Shown: positions 53,797 to 61,019 of the stretch, piece by piece | Layout of the letters: each line of letters opens with the position of its first letter | How positions within the stretch are numbered: position 1 is the first letter of the stretch | Source: Pseudomonas sp. LFM046 | GTDB taxonomy: Bacteria > Pseudomonadota > Gammaproteobacteria > Pseudomonadales > Pseudomonadaceae | Direction of reading: 5' to 3' | DNA: 64,000 bases | Assembly: GCF_000949385.2 (NCBI RefSeq) | Contig: NZ_JYKO02000001.1 | Span: 5,664,678 to 5,728,677, forward strand | Translations under genes and position numbers: made by a program | The notes under the pieces: generated by a model | Seen by the model: only the letters and a program-made list of their open reading frames with translations | Database searches by the model: none | Told to the model about the DNA's origin: nothing

Positions 53797-54708
53797 TCAG
53801 GCCTCGCCGCTACCCGCCCGGCCTTCCAGCTTGCGCCAGAGCAGGCGCACCGCCGCCTTGCGCACCAGGGCGCAGCGGTACATGCGGATTTCCAGCGGCA
53901 CATGCCACTGGCTGCCGCCACACACCACCAGGTCACCGCGCGCCAGTTCGGCCTGGGCGCTGAAACGTGGCACCCAGGCCACCCCCAGGCCTTGCAGGGC
54001 CATGCTCTTCAGGCTGTCGGCCATGGCCGTCTCGTAGATGGTGGTGGAGCGCAGGGCACGTTGGCGCAGCAGGAGGTTTACCGACCGGCCGAGGAAGGCG
54101 CCGGCGCTGTAGGCCAGCAGCGGCACGCTCTGCCCGCTGTCCAACTCGTAGAGCGGCTTGCCATCCGGGCCCACGGCGCAGACCGGCAGCATCTCGGTGC
54201 GGCCCAGGTGCATCGACGGGAAGATTTCCGGGTCCATCTGCAGGGCCGCGTCCGGGTCGTAGAAGGCCAGGATCAGGTCGCAACCGCCTTCGCGCAGGGA
54301 GTGCACCGCCTCACCGACGTTGGTGGCGATCAGTCGACTGGCAATGTTCAGCCCATCGGCGCGCAACTGTGCGATCCACTGCGGAAAGAACCCCAGCGCC
54401 AGGGAGTGAGCGGCGGCGAACTGGAGCACCTCGCCCTGCTGGCCTTCCAGGTGATGCAGGTGGCGCACCACCTCACCGAGCTGTTCCACCATGCTGCGCG
54501 CGGTGACCAGGAACAGCTGGCCCGACTCGGTCAGTTCGATCGGCGTGCGCGAGCGGTTCACCAGGGTCAGACCGAGCGCCGCCTCCAGGCTGCGGATGCG
54601 CCGGCTGAAGGCCGGCTGGGTGACGAAGCGCCGCTCGGCGGCCTGGGAAAAGCTGCGGGTATTGGCCAGGGCGACGAAGTCTTCCAGCCATTTGGTTTCC
54701 AGGTTCAT
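53797..54708 (-). CDS. LysR family regulator next to aspA
   Basis: A 303-residue LTTR. Its helix-turn-helix is FVALANTRSFSQAAERRFVTQPAFSRRIRSLEAALG; the rest is a periplasmic-binding-like effector domain (ALGFFPQWIAQLRADGLNIASRLI, GVAWVPRFSAQAELARGDLV). The ATG at 54708 was taken over the longer frame because MNLETKWLEDF is the family start. It is divergent from aspA with a 179-bp spacer and is the obvious candidate to control it. Confidence 0.9.
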   Translation of the reverse strand: MNLETKWLEDFVALANTRSFSQAAERRFVTQPAFSRRIRSLEAALGLTLVNRSRTPIELTESGQLFLVTARSMVEQLGEVVRHLHHLEGQQGEVLQFAAAHSLALGFFPQWIAQLRADGLNIASRLIATNVGEAVHSLREGGCDLILAFYDPDAALQMDPEIFPSMHLGRTEMLPVCAVGPDGKPLYELDSGQSVPLLAYSAGAFLGRSVNLLLRQRALRSTTIYETAMADSLKSMALQGLGVAWVPRFSAQAELARGDLVVCGGSQWHVPLEIRMYRCALVRKAAVRLLWRKLEGRAGSGEA

Positions 54709-54887
54709 GGGAAATTTCCGGACTGCTCGATTTTGGTGCACACGCTCACAGGCGAACCCGCGTCACTTGGGCATTATGCCGATTGTGCATAGGGCAGTGA
54801 ATAACAGCATTGGCCTACGAGAGGCTACATCCCTAGATTATTGGGCATCGCGGCAGTTGCCGTGCTCCCCCAGAGATGAATCGCATC
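54709..54887. promoter_or_regulatory. lysR-aspA divergent control region
   Basis: This 179-bp spacer contains the dyad GGCAT-T-ATGCC at 54770-54780, with an AT-rich segment just after it (TGTGCATAGGGCAGTGAATAAC). The dyad is a candidate LTTR binding site shared by the two genes. Confidence 0.4.
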
Positions 54888-56312
54888 ATGTCCTCCGCTG
54901 CATCCTTCCGCATCGAAAAAGACCTGCTCGGCACCCTCGAAGTCCCCTCCGAGGCCTACTACGGCATCCAGACCCTGCGCGCAGTGCACAACTTCCGCCT
55001 GTCCGGCGTGCCGCTGTCGCACTACCCGAAGCTGGTCGTTGCCCTGGCCATGGTCAAGCAGGCTGCAGCCGATGCCAACAAGCAGCTCGGCCACCTCTCC
55101 GCCGAAAAGCATGCCGCCATCAGCGAAGCCTGTGCCCGCCTGATCCGCGGTGACTTCCACGACCAGTTCGTGGTGGACATGATCCAGGGTGGTGCCGGTA
55201 CGTCCACCAACATGAACGCCAACGAGGTGATTGCCAACATCGCCCTCGAGGCCATGGGCAAGCAGAAGGGTGAGTACAAGTACCTGCACCCGAACAATGA
55301 CGTGAACATGGCGCAGTCCACCAACGACGCCTACCCCACCGCCATTCGCCTCGGTCTGCTGCTGGGCCACGACGCCCTGCTGGCCAGCCTCGACAGCCTG
55401 ATCCAAGCCTTCGCCGCCAAGGGCAAGGAGTTCGCCGGTGTACTGAAGATGGGCCGTACCCAGCTGCAGGACGCGGTTCCCATGACCCTCGGCCAGGAAT
55501 TCCACGCCTTCGCCACCACCCTGGGCGAAGACCTCGACCGCCTGCGCCGCCTGGCACCCGAGCTGCTGACCGAAGTGAACCTGGGCGGCACCGCCATCGG
55601 CACCGGCATCAACGCCGACCCGGGCTACCAGCACCTGGCCGTTGAGCGCCTCGCCGCCATCAGCGGTCAGCCGGTCGTACCGGCCGCCGACCTGATCGAA
55701 GCCACCTCCGACATGGGCGCCTTCGTGCTGTTCTCCGGCATGCTCAAGCGCACTGCGGTCAAGCTGTCGAAGATCTGCAACGACCTGCGCCTGCTCTCCA
55801 GTGGCCCGCGTACCGGCATCAACGAGATCAACCTGCCGCCGCGCCAGCCGGGCAGCTCGATCATGCCGGGCAAGGTCAACCCGGTGATCCCGGAAGCGGT
55901 CAACCAGGTGGCGTTCGAAGTCATCGGCAACGACCTGGCCCTGACCCTGGCAGCCGAAGGCGGCCAACTGCAGCTGAACGTGATGGAGCCGCTGATCGCC
56001 TACAAGATCTTCGACTCGATCCGCCTGCTGCAACGCGCCATGGACATGCTGCGTGAGCATTGCATCGTCGGCATCACCGCCAACGAAGAGCACTGCCGCC
56101 GCCTGATGGAAAACTCCATCGGCCTGATCACCGCGCTGAACCCCTACATCGGTTACGAGAACGCCACCCGCATCGCCAAGCAGGCCCTGGATACCGGCCG
56201 CGGCGTGCTGGAACTGGTGCGCGAGGAGAAGCTGCTGGACGAGTCCATGCTGGCCGACATCCTCCGCCCGGAAAACATGATCGCCCCGCGCCTCGTGCCG
56301 CTGAAAGGCTGA
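54888..56312 (+). CDS. aspA: Aspartate ammonia-lyase
   Basis: Deaminates aspartate to fumarate. Family landmarks are RIEKDLLGTLEVPSEAYYG, GAGTSTNMNANEVIAN, HPNNDVNMAQSTNDAYPTA, and the signature GSSIMPGKVNP near residue 323 with the catalytic Ser. The ATG at 54888 gives 474 residues, as in P. aeruginosa; an ATG four codons earlier is also possible. It would use aspartate made by the asparaginase encoded 7 kb away. Confidence 0.96.
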   Translation: MSSAASFRIEKDLLGTLEVPSEAYYGIQTLRAVHNFRLSGVPLSHYPKLVVALAMVKQAAADANKQLGHLSAEKHAAISEACARLIRGDFHDQFVVDMIQGGAGTSTNMNANEVIANIALEAMGKQKGEYKYLHPNNDVNMAQSTNDAYPTAIRLGLLLGHDALLASLDSLIQAFAAKGKEFAGVLKMGRTQLQDAVPMTLGQEFHAFATTLGEDLDRLRRLAPELLTEVNLGGTAIGTGINADPGYQHLAVERLAAISGQPVVPAADLIEATSDMGAFVLFSGMLKRTAVKLSKICNDLRLLSSGPRTGINEINLPPRQPGSSIMPGKVNPVIPEAVNQVAFEVIGNDLALTLAAEGGQLQLNVMEPLIAYKIFDSIRLLQRAMDMLREHCIVGITANEEHCRRLMENSIGLITALNPYIGYENATRIAKQALDTGRGVLELVREEKLLDESMLADILRPENMIAPRLVPLKG

Positions 56313-56352
56313 TCACACCCGTCTCACCAGGAGGGGCGCAGCCCCTCATTCC

Positions 56353-56383
56353 AAAGGATGGTCGCCTGACCATCCTTTTTTTT
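56353..56383 (+). terminator. Strong intrinsic terminator after aspA
   Basis: A perfect 11-bp stem AAAGGATGGTC/GACCATCCTTT with a GCCT loop runs into eight T in a row. Confidence 0.95.
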
Positions 56384-56419
56384 GCCTGTGGAAAAGTGTT
56401 CCCTCGGCGCGCCCCGCTC

Positions 56420-56506
56420 GTAGGGTGCGCGCGCGCACCAATACCTACGCACGTTCAAGCACATCGTCAGCCCCAGACGCCGCCCGGTGCGCATGGCGCA
56501 CCCTAC
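56420..56506. repeat. GTAGGGTGCGC family repeat
   Basis: An 87-bp element bounded by exact 11-bp inverted arms GTAGGGTGCGC and GCGCACCCTAC, with inner GCGCGCGCACC and GGTGCGCATGGCGCACC pairs. The right arm supplies the TAG stop of the leftward regulator gene. It is related in end sequence, not in body, to the GTAGGGTGG family. Confidence 0.85.
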
Positions 56507-57969
56507 AAAAGCCATGCCTTCCTTAACGTCCGGATCGCCTCGGCAATCTGCGCCTCGGGCACGGCAGCAAACCCCAACACCAGCCCCGCGCGGTTATCCA
56601 CAGGCTCGGCGCTGTTCTCCAGCCAGTATTCGCTGAGCCCGTTCATTTCCACACCGGCAGCACGGGCGCTGTTCACCAGCTCCTGCTCGCGGGCCAGGCT
56701 GTCCACCCGCACGCAGAGGTGCAGGCCGGCGTCCACCGGCGGCATCGGTGCGCAGCCGGGGATCGCTTCCGGCCAGTCTCGCAGAAGGGCATCGCGCCGG
56801 GCCCGGGCGGCCTGGCGCATGCGGCGCACATGGCGCTGGAAGTGGCCGGCGGCGATGAACTCGGCCATCACCGCCTGGGTGCCGATCTCCGAATGACGCA
56901 TGTCCAGAGCGCGGCGCTGGGCGAAGGCTTCGGCCAGCGCCGGCGGCAGCACCAGGTAGCCCAGACGCAGCGCCGGGAAGGTGATCTTGCAGAAGGTCCC
57001 CACGTAGATGACCCGCCCCTGCCGATCCAGCGCCGCCAGGGGCGCCAGCGGGGTGCCGCTGTAGCGGTACTCGCCGTCGTAGTCGTCCTCGACTATCCAG
57101 CCATCGCGCCGTTCGGCCCATTCCAGCAGCTCCAGGCGCCGCGCCAGGGACAGGGTCACGCCCGTGGGGTACTGGTGCGACGGCGTGACATAGACCAGCC
57201 GGCAATCTTCCACCTGCGCCAGCGCGGCACTGTCCAGGCCATCGTTATCCACAGGCACGCCGCACAGTTCGGCACCCGCCACGGCGAAGGCATGGCCGGC
57301 GGCGCGGTAGCCGGGGTCCTCGATGGCCACCCGGTCGCCGGGCTGCACCAGCAATTGCGCACAGAGGCTGATGGCCTGCTGGGCGCCACAGGTGATCACC
57401 ACCTGTGCCGGGTCACAGGCCAGCCCCCGGCTGCTGCGCAGGTACGCGGCCACCAGTTCTCGCAGGTTCCAGTCCCCCGCCGGGTCCCCATAGCCCAGGC
57501 GCGCTGGCGAGGGTCTGCGCCAGAAACGCGCGTGCAGCCGCGCCCAGGTTTCGAAGGGGAACAGGTCGAAGGCCGGCACGCCGATGCGGAAGGCCCTGGG
57601 CGCGCCCGTCAGCGGCGGCGGCAGGTGATGACGGTGCAGGCGCTGCAACGCCGGCCCCGGCTCAGGGCCTTCCGGTAGCGGTCGCGGCACCGGACGAGCT
57701 GTGGATAAGTCGGCCACATAGGTACCGTCGCCCACCCGGCCTTCCACATAACCCTCGGCGTAGAGCTGGTCGAAGGCACGGGTCACGGTGTTGCGGGAGA
57801 TCCCCAGCAGCGCCGCGAGGTCGCGGGTTGCCGGCAGGCGCGTGCGACTGGCCAGGCGGCCATCGAGGATGCGTTCGCGCAGGGCTTGGTAGAGCTGGCG
57901 CGCCAGCCCCTGTTGCGGGTCCAGGCGGATGCCGGAAAGGTCGACGGGTAGGGGCGGCGTGGCAGGCAT
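56503..57969 (-). CDS. MocR/PdxR-type regulator (GntR domain fused to aminotransferase-like domain)
   Basis: A 488-residue regulator. The N-terminal winged helix (about 12-80) has GLARQLYQALRERILDGRLASRTRLPATRDLAALLGISRNTVTRAFDQLYAEGYV. After a linker, the class-I aminotransferase fold (about 125-488) has the YGDPAGDWNLRELVAAYLRSSRG segment, VDNDGLDSAAL, and the PLP site region YVGTFCKITFPALRLGYLV, with the Lys. These proteins use PLP or an aldimine as effector, often for amine, taurine or PLP metabolism. It is divergent from the PaiB-like gene. Its stop is inside a repeat. Confidence 0.92.
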   Translation of the reverse strand: MPATPPLPVDLSGIRLDPQQGLARQLYQALRERILDGRLASRTRLPATRDLAALLGISRNTVTRAFDQLYAEGYVEGRVGDGTYVADLSTARPVPRPLPEGPEPGPALQRLHRHHLPPPLTGAPRAFRIGVPAFDLFPFETWARLHARFWRRPSPARLGYGDPAGDWNLRELVAAYLRSSRGLACDPAQVVITCGAQQAISLCAQLLVQPGDRVAIEDPGYRAAGHAFAVAGAELCGVPVDNDGLDSAALAQVEDCRLVYVTPSHQYPTGVTLSLARRLELLEWAERRDGWIVEDDYDGEYRYSGTPLAPLAALDRQGRVIYVGTFCKITFPALRLGYLVLPPALAEAFAQRRALDMRHSEIGTQAVMAEFIAAGHFQRHVRRMRQAARARRDALLRDWPEAIPGCAPMPPVDAGLHLCVRVDSLAREQELVNSARAAGVEMNGLSEYWLENSAEPVDNRAGLVLGFAAVPEAQIAEAIRTLRKAWLL

Positions 57970-58068
57970 CTTCTGACCCTGATTGGCTCTATCGAACTGA
58001 CGGGAAATGGATCTTACGGAAGTCCAATATCCTGCCTAGCATGGAGCCATTCCGCCAGGAGAACCACC
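57970..58068. promoter_or_regulatory. Divergent MocR-paiB promoter region
   Basis: A 99-bp gap that must contain both promoters and presumably the MocR-type operator. GGCTCTATCGAACTGAC and the AT-rich TCCAATATCCTG near 58022-58033 are visible; I do not see clear direct repeats. Confidence 0.35.
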
Positions 58069-58701
58069 ATGTACCTCCCCTCCTCCTTCCGCCAGGACGA
58101 CCTCGCCCAGCTCCATGCCCAGATGCAGGCCACGGGCCTCGCGGTGCTGACCAGCGCCGGCGCCCAGGGTCTCATGGCCAGCCACCTGCCCCTGCTGCTG
58201 GAACCCGGCGAGGGCGAGTTCGGCACGCTTTACGGCCACTTCGCCCGCGCCAATCCGCACTGGCGCGACCTGGCCGAGGGCGCCGAGACCCTGGTGGTGT
58301 TTGCCGGCCCGGACGCCTACGTCACCCCCACCTGGTACCCGGCCAAGGCCGAACACGGCAAGGTGGTGCCCACCTGGAACTACATCGCCGTTCATGCCTA
58401 TGGCCAGGCCGAGGTGTTCGACGAGCCGGAGCGCCTGCTGCGCCTGGTGAGCCGCCTCAGCACTCGCCACGAAGCCGGCCGGCCCCAACCCTGGTCGGTG
58501 GACGAGGCACCCCGCGACTACCTGGACACCATGCTCCGCGCCATCGTCGGCTTCGCCTTGCCGATCCGCCGCCTGGAGGGCAAGTGGAAGCTCGGCCAGA
58601 ACCGCTCCGCTGCCGACCAGGCCGGGGTACGCGAGGGGCTCGCCACCTCCGCCAACCCGCGCGACCGCGAGCTGGCCGCCCGGATGACCGTCATCGAATG
58701 A
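58069..58701 (+). CDS. PaiB-like FMN-binding protein
   Basis: A 210-residue split-barrel FMN-binding protein. PaiB of Bacillus is paired with the polyamine acetyltransferase PaiA. Landmarks are SHLPLLLEPGEGEFGTLYGHFARANPHW, VVFAGPDAYVTPTWYPAKAEHGKVVPTWNYIAVHAYG and GKWKLGQNRSAADQAGV. Its annotation as a negative regulator is historical; binding of FMN or heme-like ligands is all that structure suggests. CCAGGAGAACC precedes the ATG. Next in order are two acetyltransferase genes. Confidence 0.88.
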   Translation: MYLPSSFRQDDLAQLHAQMQATGLAVLTSAGAQGLMASHLPLLLEPGEGEFGTLYGHFARANPHWRDLAEGAETLVVFAGPDAYVTPTWYPAKAEHGKVVPTWNYIAVHAYGQAEVFDEPERLLRLVSRLSTRHEAGRPQPWSVDEAPRDYLDTMLRAIVGFALPIRRLEGKWKLGQNRSAADQAGVREGLATSANPRDRELAARMTVIE

Positions 58702-58721
58702 CTCACACAAGGAAGGAATCC

Positions 58722-59174
58722 ATGTCCGCCGCACCCTTTGAAATCCGCCCGGTCAGCGCCGCCGACCATGCCGCCTGGCTGCCCCTGTGGCAGGGCTACC
58801 AGCGCTTCTACAAGACAGAAATTGCCGTCGAGACCAGCGCCATCACCTGGCAGCGCTTCCTCGACCCCGCCGAACCCATGCACGCGGCGTTGGCCTGGCA
58901 GGACGGCAAAGCCGTGGGTCTGGTGCACTTCATCTATCACCGCAGTTGCTGGACCACGGGCGATTACTGTTACTTGCAGGACCTGTACGTGGCCGAAGGC
59001 CTGCGCGGCGGCGGCGTCGGTCGCCGGCTGATCGAGCACGTCTACGAACAGGCCCGCGCCGCCGGCGCCTCGCGGGTGCACTGGTTGACTCACGAGACCA
59101 ATGAGGTCGCCATGCAGCTCTACGACCGCATCGCCGACCGTCCCGGCTTCGTCCAATACCGCAAGATCCTCTGA
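58722..59174 (+). CDS. GNAT family N-acetyltransferase (first of two)
   Basis: A 150-residue acetyltransferase: FEIRPVSAADHAAWLPLWQGYQRFY at the N-terminus and the acetyl-CoA loop LYVAEGLRGGGVGRRLIEHVYEQARAAG, matching the (R/Q)-x-x-G-x-(G/A) pattern. HWLTHETNEVAMQLYDRIADRPGFVQY is the late motif. GGAAGGA lies 5 nt before the ATG. Polyamine is one plausible substrate by analogy with PaiA, but it is not shown by residues I can see. Confidence 0.88.
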   Translation: MSAAPFEIRPVSAADHAAWLPLWQGYQRFYKTEIAVETSAITWQRFLDPAEPMHAALAWQDGKAVGLVHFIYHRSCWTTGDYCYLQDLYVAEGLRGGGVGRRLIEHVYEQARAAGASRVHWLTHETNEVAMQLYDRIADRPGFVQYRKIL

Positions 59175-59186
59175 CCGGAGAGCCGC

Positions 59187-59861
59187 ATGACGCCCCATGA
59201 CCTGAACGACTGGCAACCCCGCCCTGCCCCCGCCCGCGCGCCGTTGCCCGGCCGCTTCGTGCGTCTGGAACCGCTGGATGCGGCGTGCCACGGCGATGAC
59301 CTCTGGCATGCCCTGCAGGGGCCGGACCCGGCGCTCTGGGACTACCTGGCCTACGGCCCTTTCGCCAGCCGGGAACCCTTCGACGCCTGGCTGGCCGGCA
59401 ATGCCGCCAGCGCCGACCCGCTGTTCTATACGGTGATCGACCTCGCCAGCGGCCGGGCCGTTGGCGTCCTCAGCTACCTGCGCATCGCGCCGAAGGACGG
59501 CGTTATCGAGATCGGCCATATCGCCTTCGGCAAGGCCATGCAGCGCACGCCGTGCTCCACCGAGGCGGTCTGGCTGTTGGCCCGCTACGCGTTCGATGAC
59601 CTCGGCTACCGCCGCCTGGAGTGGAAGTGCAACGCGCAGAACGCCCGCTCCATGCGCGCCGCCGAGCGCCTGGGCTTCAGCTACGAAGGGCTGTTCCGCC
59701 AGCACATGATCGTCAAGGGTGCGAACCGCGACACCGCCTGGTTCTCCATCATCGATGGCGATTGGCCGGCGTGCCGGGAAGCCTTCGAGCGCTGGCTGGC
59801 TGTGGATAACTTCGATGGCCAAGGGCGGCAGAAGCGGCGGCTGGAGGAGATCAGGGGGTAA
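59187..59861 (+). CDS. GNAT family N-acetyltransferase, RimJ/RimL-like (second of two)
   Basis: A 224-residue acetyltransferase with the RimL/yjaB-type start (PLPGRFVRLEPLDAACHGDDLWHAL) and the late pattern LARYAFDDLGYRRLEWKCNAQNARSMRAAERLGFSYEGLFRQH, typical of this subgroup. It begins 12 bp after the previous acetyltransferase, so the PaiB-GNAT-GNAT genes form one operon. Confidence 0.88.
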   Translation: MTPHDLNDWQPRPAPARAPLPGRFVRLEPLDAACHGDDLWHALQGPDPALWDYLAYGPFASREPFDAWLAGNAASADPLFYTVIDLASGRAVGVLSYLRIAPKDGVIEIGHIAFGKAMQRTPCSTEAVWLLARYAFDDLGYRRLEWKCNAQNARSMRAAERLGFSYEGLFRQHMIVKGANRDTAWFSIIDGDWPACREAFERWLAVDNFDGQGRQKRRLEEIRG

Positions 59862-59888
59862 GGGGTGTGGGGACCGCTGCGCGGTCCT

Positions 59889-59909
59889 TGGCAAATGAAT
59901 TCGCCCCTA
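59889..59909. repeat. Single REP arm
   Basis: Read on the minus strand it begins GTAGGGGCGAATTCATTTG, a variant of the GTAGGAGCGA arms at 14.5 and 23.9 kb. There is no partner arm nearby. Confidence 0.6.
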
Positions 59910-59922
59910 CAGGGTCGTAGTG

Positions 59923-60005
59923 GGTAGGGTGGATGGCGCTTTTCCATCCACCAACGAAGTCCAGCCGAACCCCGATGGTGGAGCGGTGGAGCGTGGTCCA
60001 CCCCA
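59923..60005. repeat. GTAGGGTGG family repeat, copy 2
   Basis: An 83-bp element starting GTAGGGTGGATGGCGC and ending GGTCCACCCCAC. It contains the hairpin GGTGGATGG/CCATCCACC. It differs from copies 3 and 4 at about ten positions by eye. Confidence 0.85.
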
Positions 60006-60023
60006 CACAGGCAGCGGGCCCCT

Positions 60024-60839
60024 TCACTCGATCTCGAACAACCCATTCTTCAGCGGCGCCACGTTCAAGCGCTGGCGCACGTCGTCGTCGATGCGGGGAT
60101 CGTCGGGCCGGTAGAGCTTCACCTGACGGTAGGCCGCCACGCGGTTGATCTCGGGCCCCAGGTATTCCCACACCACCCGCGTGCAGGCCGGGTTGCGCCG
60201 GTCGCCGCTGGAGACGCCCGTCTTCAGGCCATTGAGGCGGGTGATGCGGCTCTTGTAGCTGGGAATGAGGATGGTCTGGCTCATCTCGTTGAGCGTGAGC
60301 GATTCGTAGTCCACCAGGAACAAGCGGTCCTGCAGCTGGAAGGCCATTCCCCGGTAGCAGCAGCGCACCCAGTCCTCGGCCTGCTTGTCGATGCCGCTCG
60401 AACGCTCCTGGCGTTCCTGGCGCTCCAGCAGGAAATTGCCGTCCTCTTCCCACAGGTGCACCAGGGACAGCAGCACCGTGCCCGGTACCGACATGCAGTT
60501 GGAGTATTCGAAGTAGTAGCCGCAATAACGCGACAGGTTGCCGGCATGTTCGCGCAGCGGCTGAAACATCTTCAGCATCGGGTCGCTGGTGCGGGCGATG
60601 TTTTCCGCCTGACGAACACCGATCAGTCGGGCGAACTGCTCGGTCGGCAGGCTCAGCTCGTAATCCTCGACGCCGAAGAAATCGCCGATGCGCTTGAGGT
60701 TGTAGGCCGTGGGCTGACTCTGTCCGCTGAGGTACTTGTTGAACTGGGCGCGATTGATCGCCAGCTTCCGGCAAACCTCCGAGATAGAGCGGTAGTGACT
60801 GCACAACAGCTTGAGGTTTTCGCCCAGATTGTCCGACAC
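60024..60839 (-). CDS. XRE-type regulator with uncharacterised C-terminal domain
   Basis: A 271-residue DNA-binding protein. The N-terminal helix-turn-helix is SISEVCRKLAINRAQFNKYLSGQSQPTAYNLKRIGDFFG. The C-terminal ~190 residues (FEYSNCMSVPGTVLLSLVHLWEEDGNFLLERQ, YRGMAFQLQDRLFLVDYESLTLNEMSQTILIP) form an all-new-to-me sensor-like domain. The GTG start at 60839 has GGGGAG 9 nt upstream; an ATG at 60893 with no ribosome site would add 18 residues. It is divergent from the AGCS symporter, its probable target. Confidence 0.8.
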   Translation of the reverse strand: MSDNLGENLKLLCSHYRSISEVCRKLAINRAQFNKYLSGQSQPTAYNLKRIGDFFGVEDYELSLPTEQFARLIGVRQAENIARTSDPMLKMFQPLREHAGNLSRYCGYYFEYSNCMSVPGTVLLSLVHLWEEDGNFLLERQERQERSSGIDKQAEDWVRCCYRGMAFQLQDRLFLVDYESLTLNEMSQTILIPSYKSRITRLNGLKTGVSSGDRRNPACTRVVWEYLGPEINRVAAYRQVKLYRPDDPRIDDDVRQRLNVAPLKNGLFEIE

Positions 60840-61019
60840 GGCTAAGCGCTCCCCTGACTCGAGTGGCGCGACTATAGCATCAACTCGCGCCATGTCGAAT
60901 AAAGCCGCGAAATTGTCTGATATGTCGCATTCCCCCACCCTGCGCGACCACGGCCGAGCCCTGCCCGCTCGAAGCCGTTCGTCCATCACGCGAACAAAAT
61001 AAGAATCGAGGTCTCACTC
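60840..61019. promoter_or_regulatory. Regulator-symporter divergent spacer
   Basis: This 180-bp spacer has several TGTC words spaced in an AT-rich segment (TTGTCTGATATGTCGCA near 60916-60932, TGTCGAATA near 60893), possibly an operator. At its right end the A-rich motif AATAAGAA precedes the symporter start. Confidence 0.4.
60998..61005 (+). promoter_or_regulatory. AANAANAA motif (Crc/Hfq type) before the AGCS symporter
   Basis: AATAAGAA matches the catabolite-activity motif AANAANAA exactly, 14 nt before the ATG and next to the CGAGG ribosome site. A near-match AACAAAAT adjoins it upstream. Hfq with Crc binds such sites to block translation of secondary carbon-source genes. Confidence 0.6.

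Noticed and set aside
57405-59174. 589-codon frame ending in the first acetyltransferase
   Set aside because: The upstream part is Arg/Pro/Gly-rich shadow of the MocR and PaiB genes; the acetyltransferase has its own ribosome site at 58711-58717.
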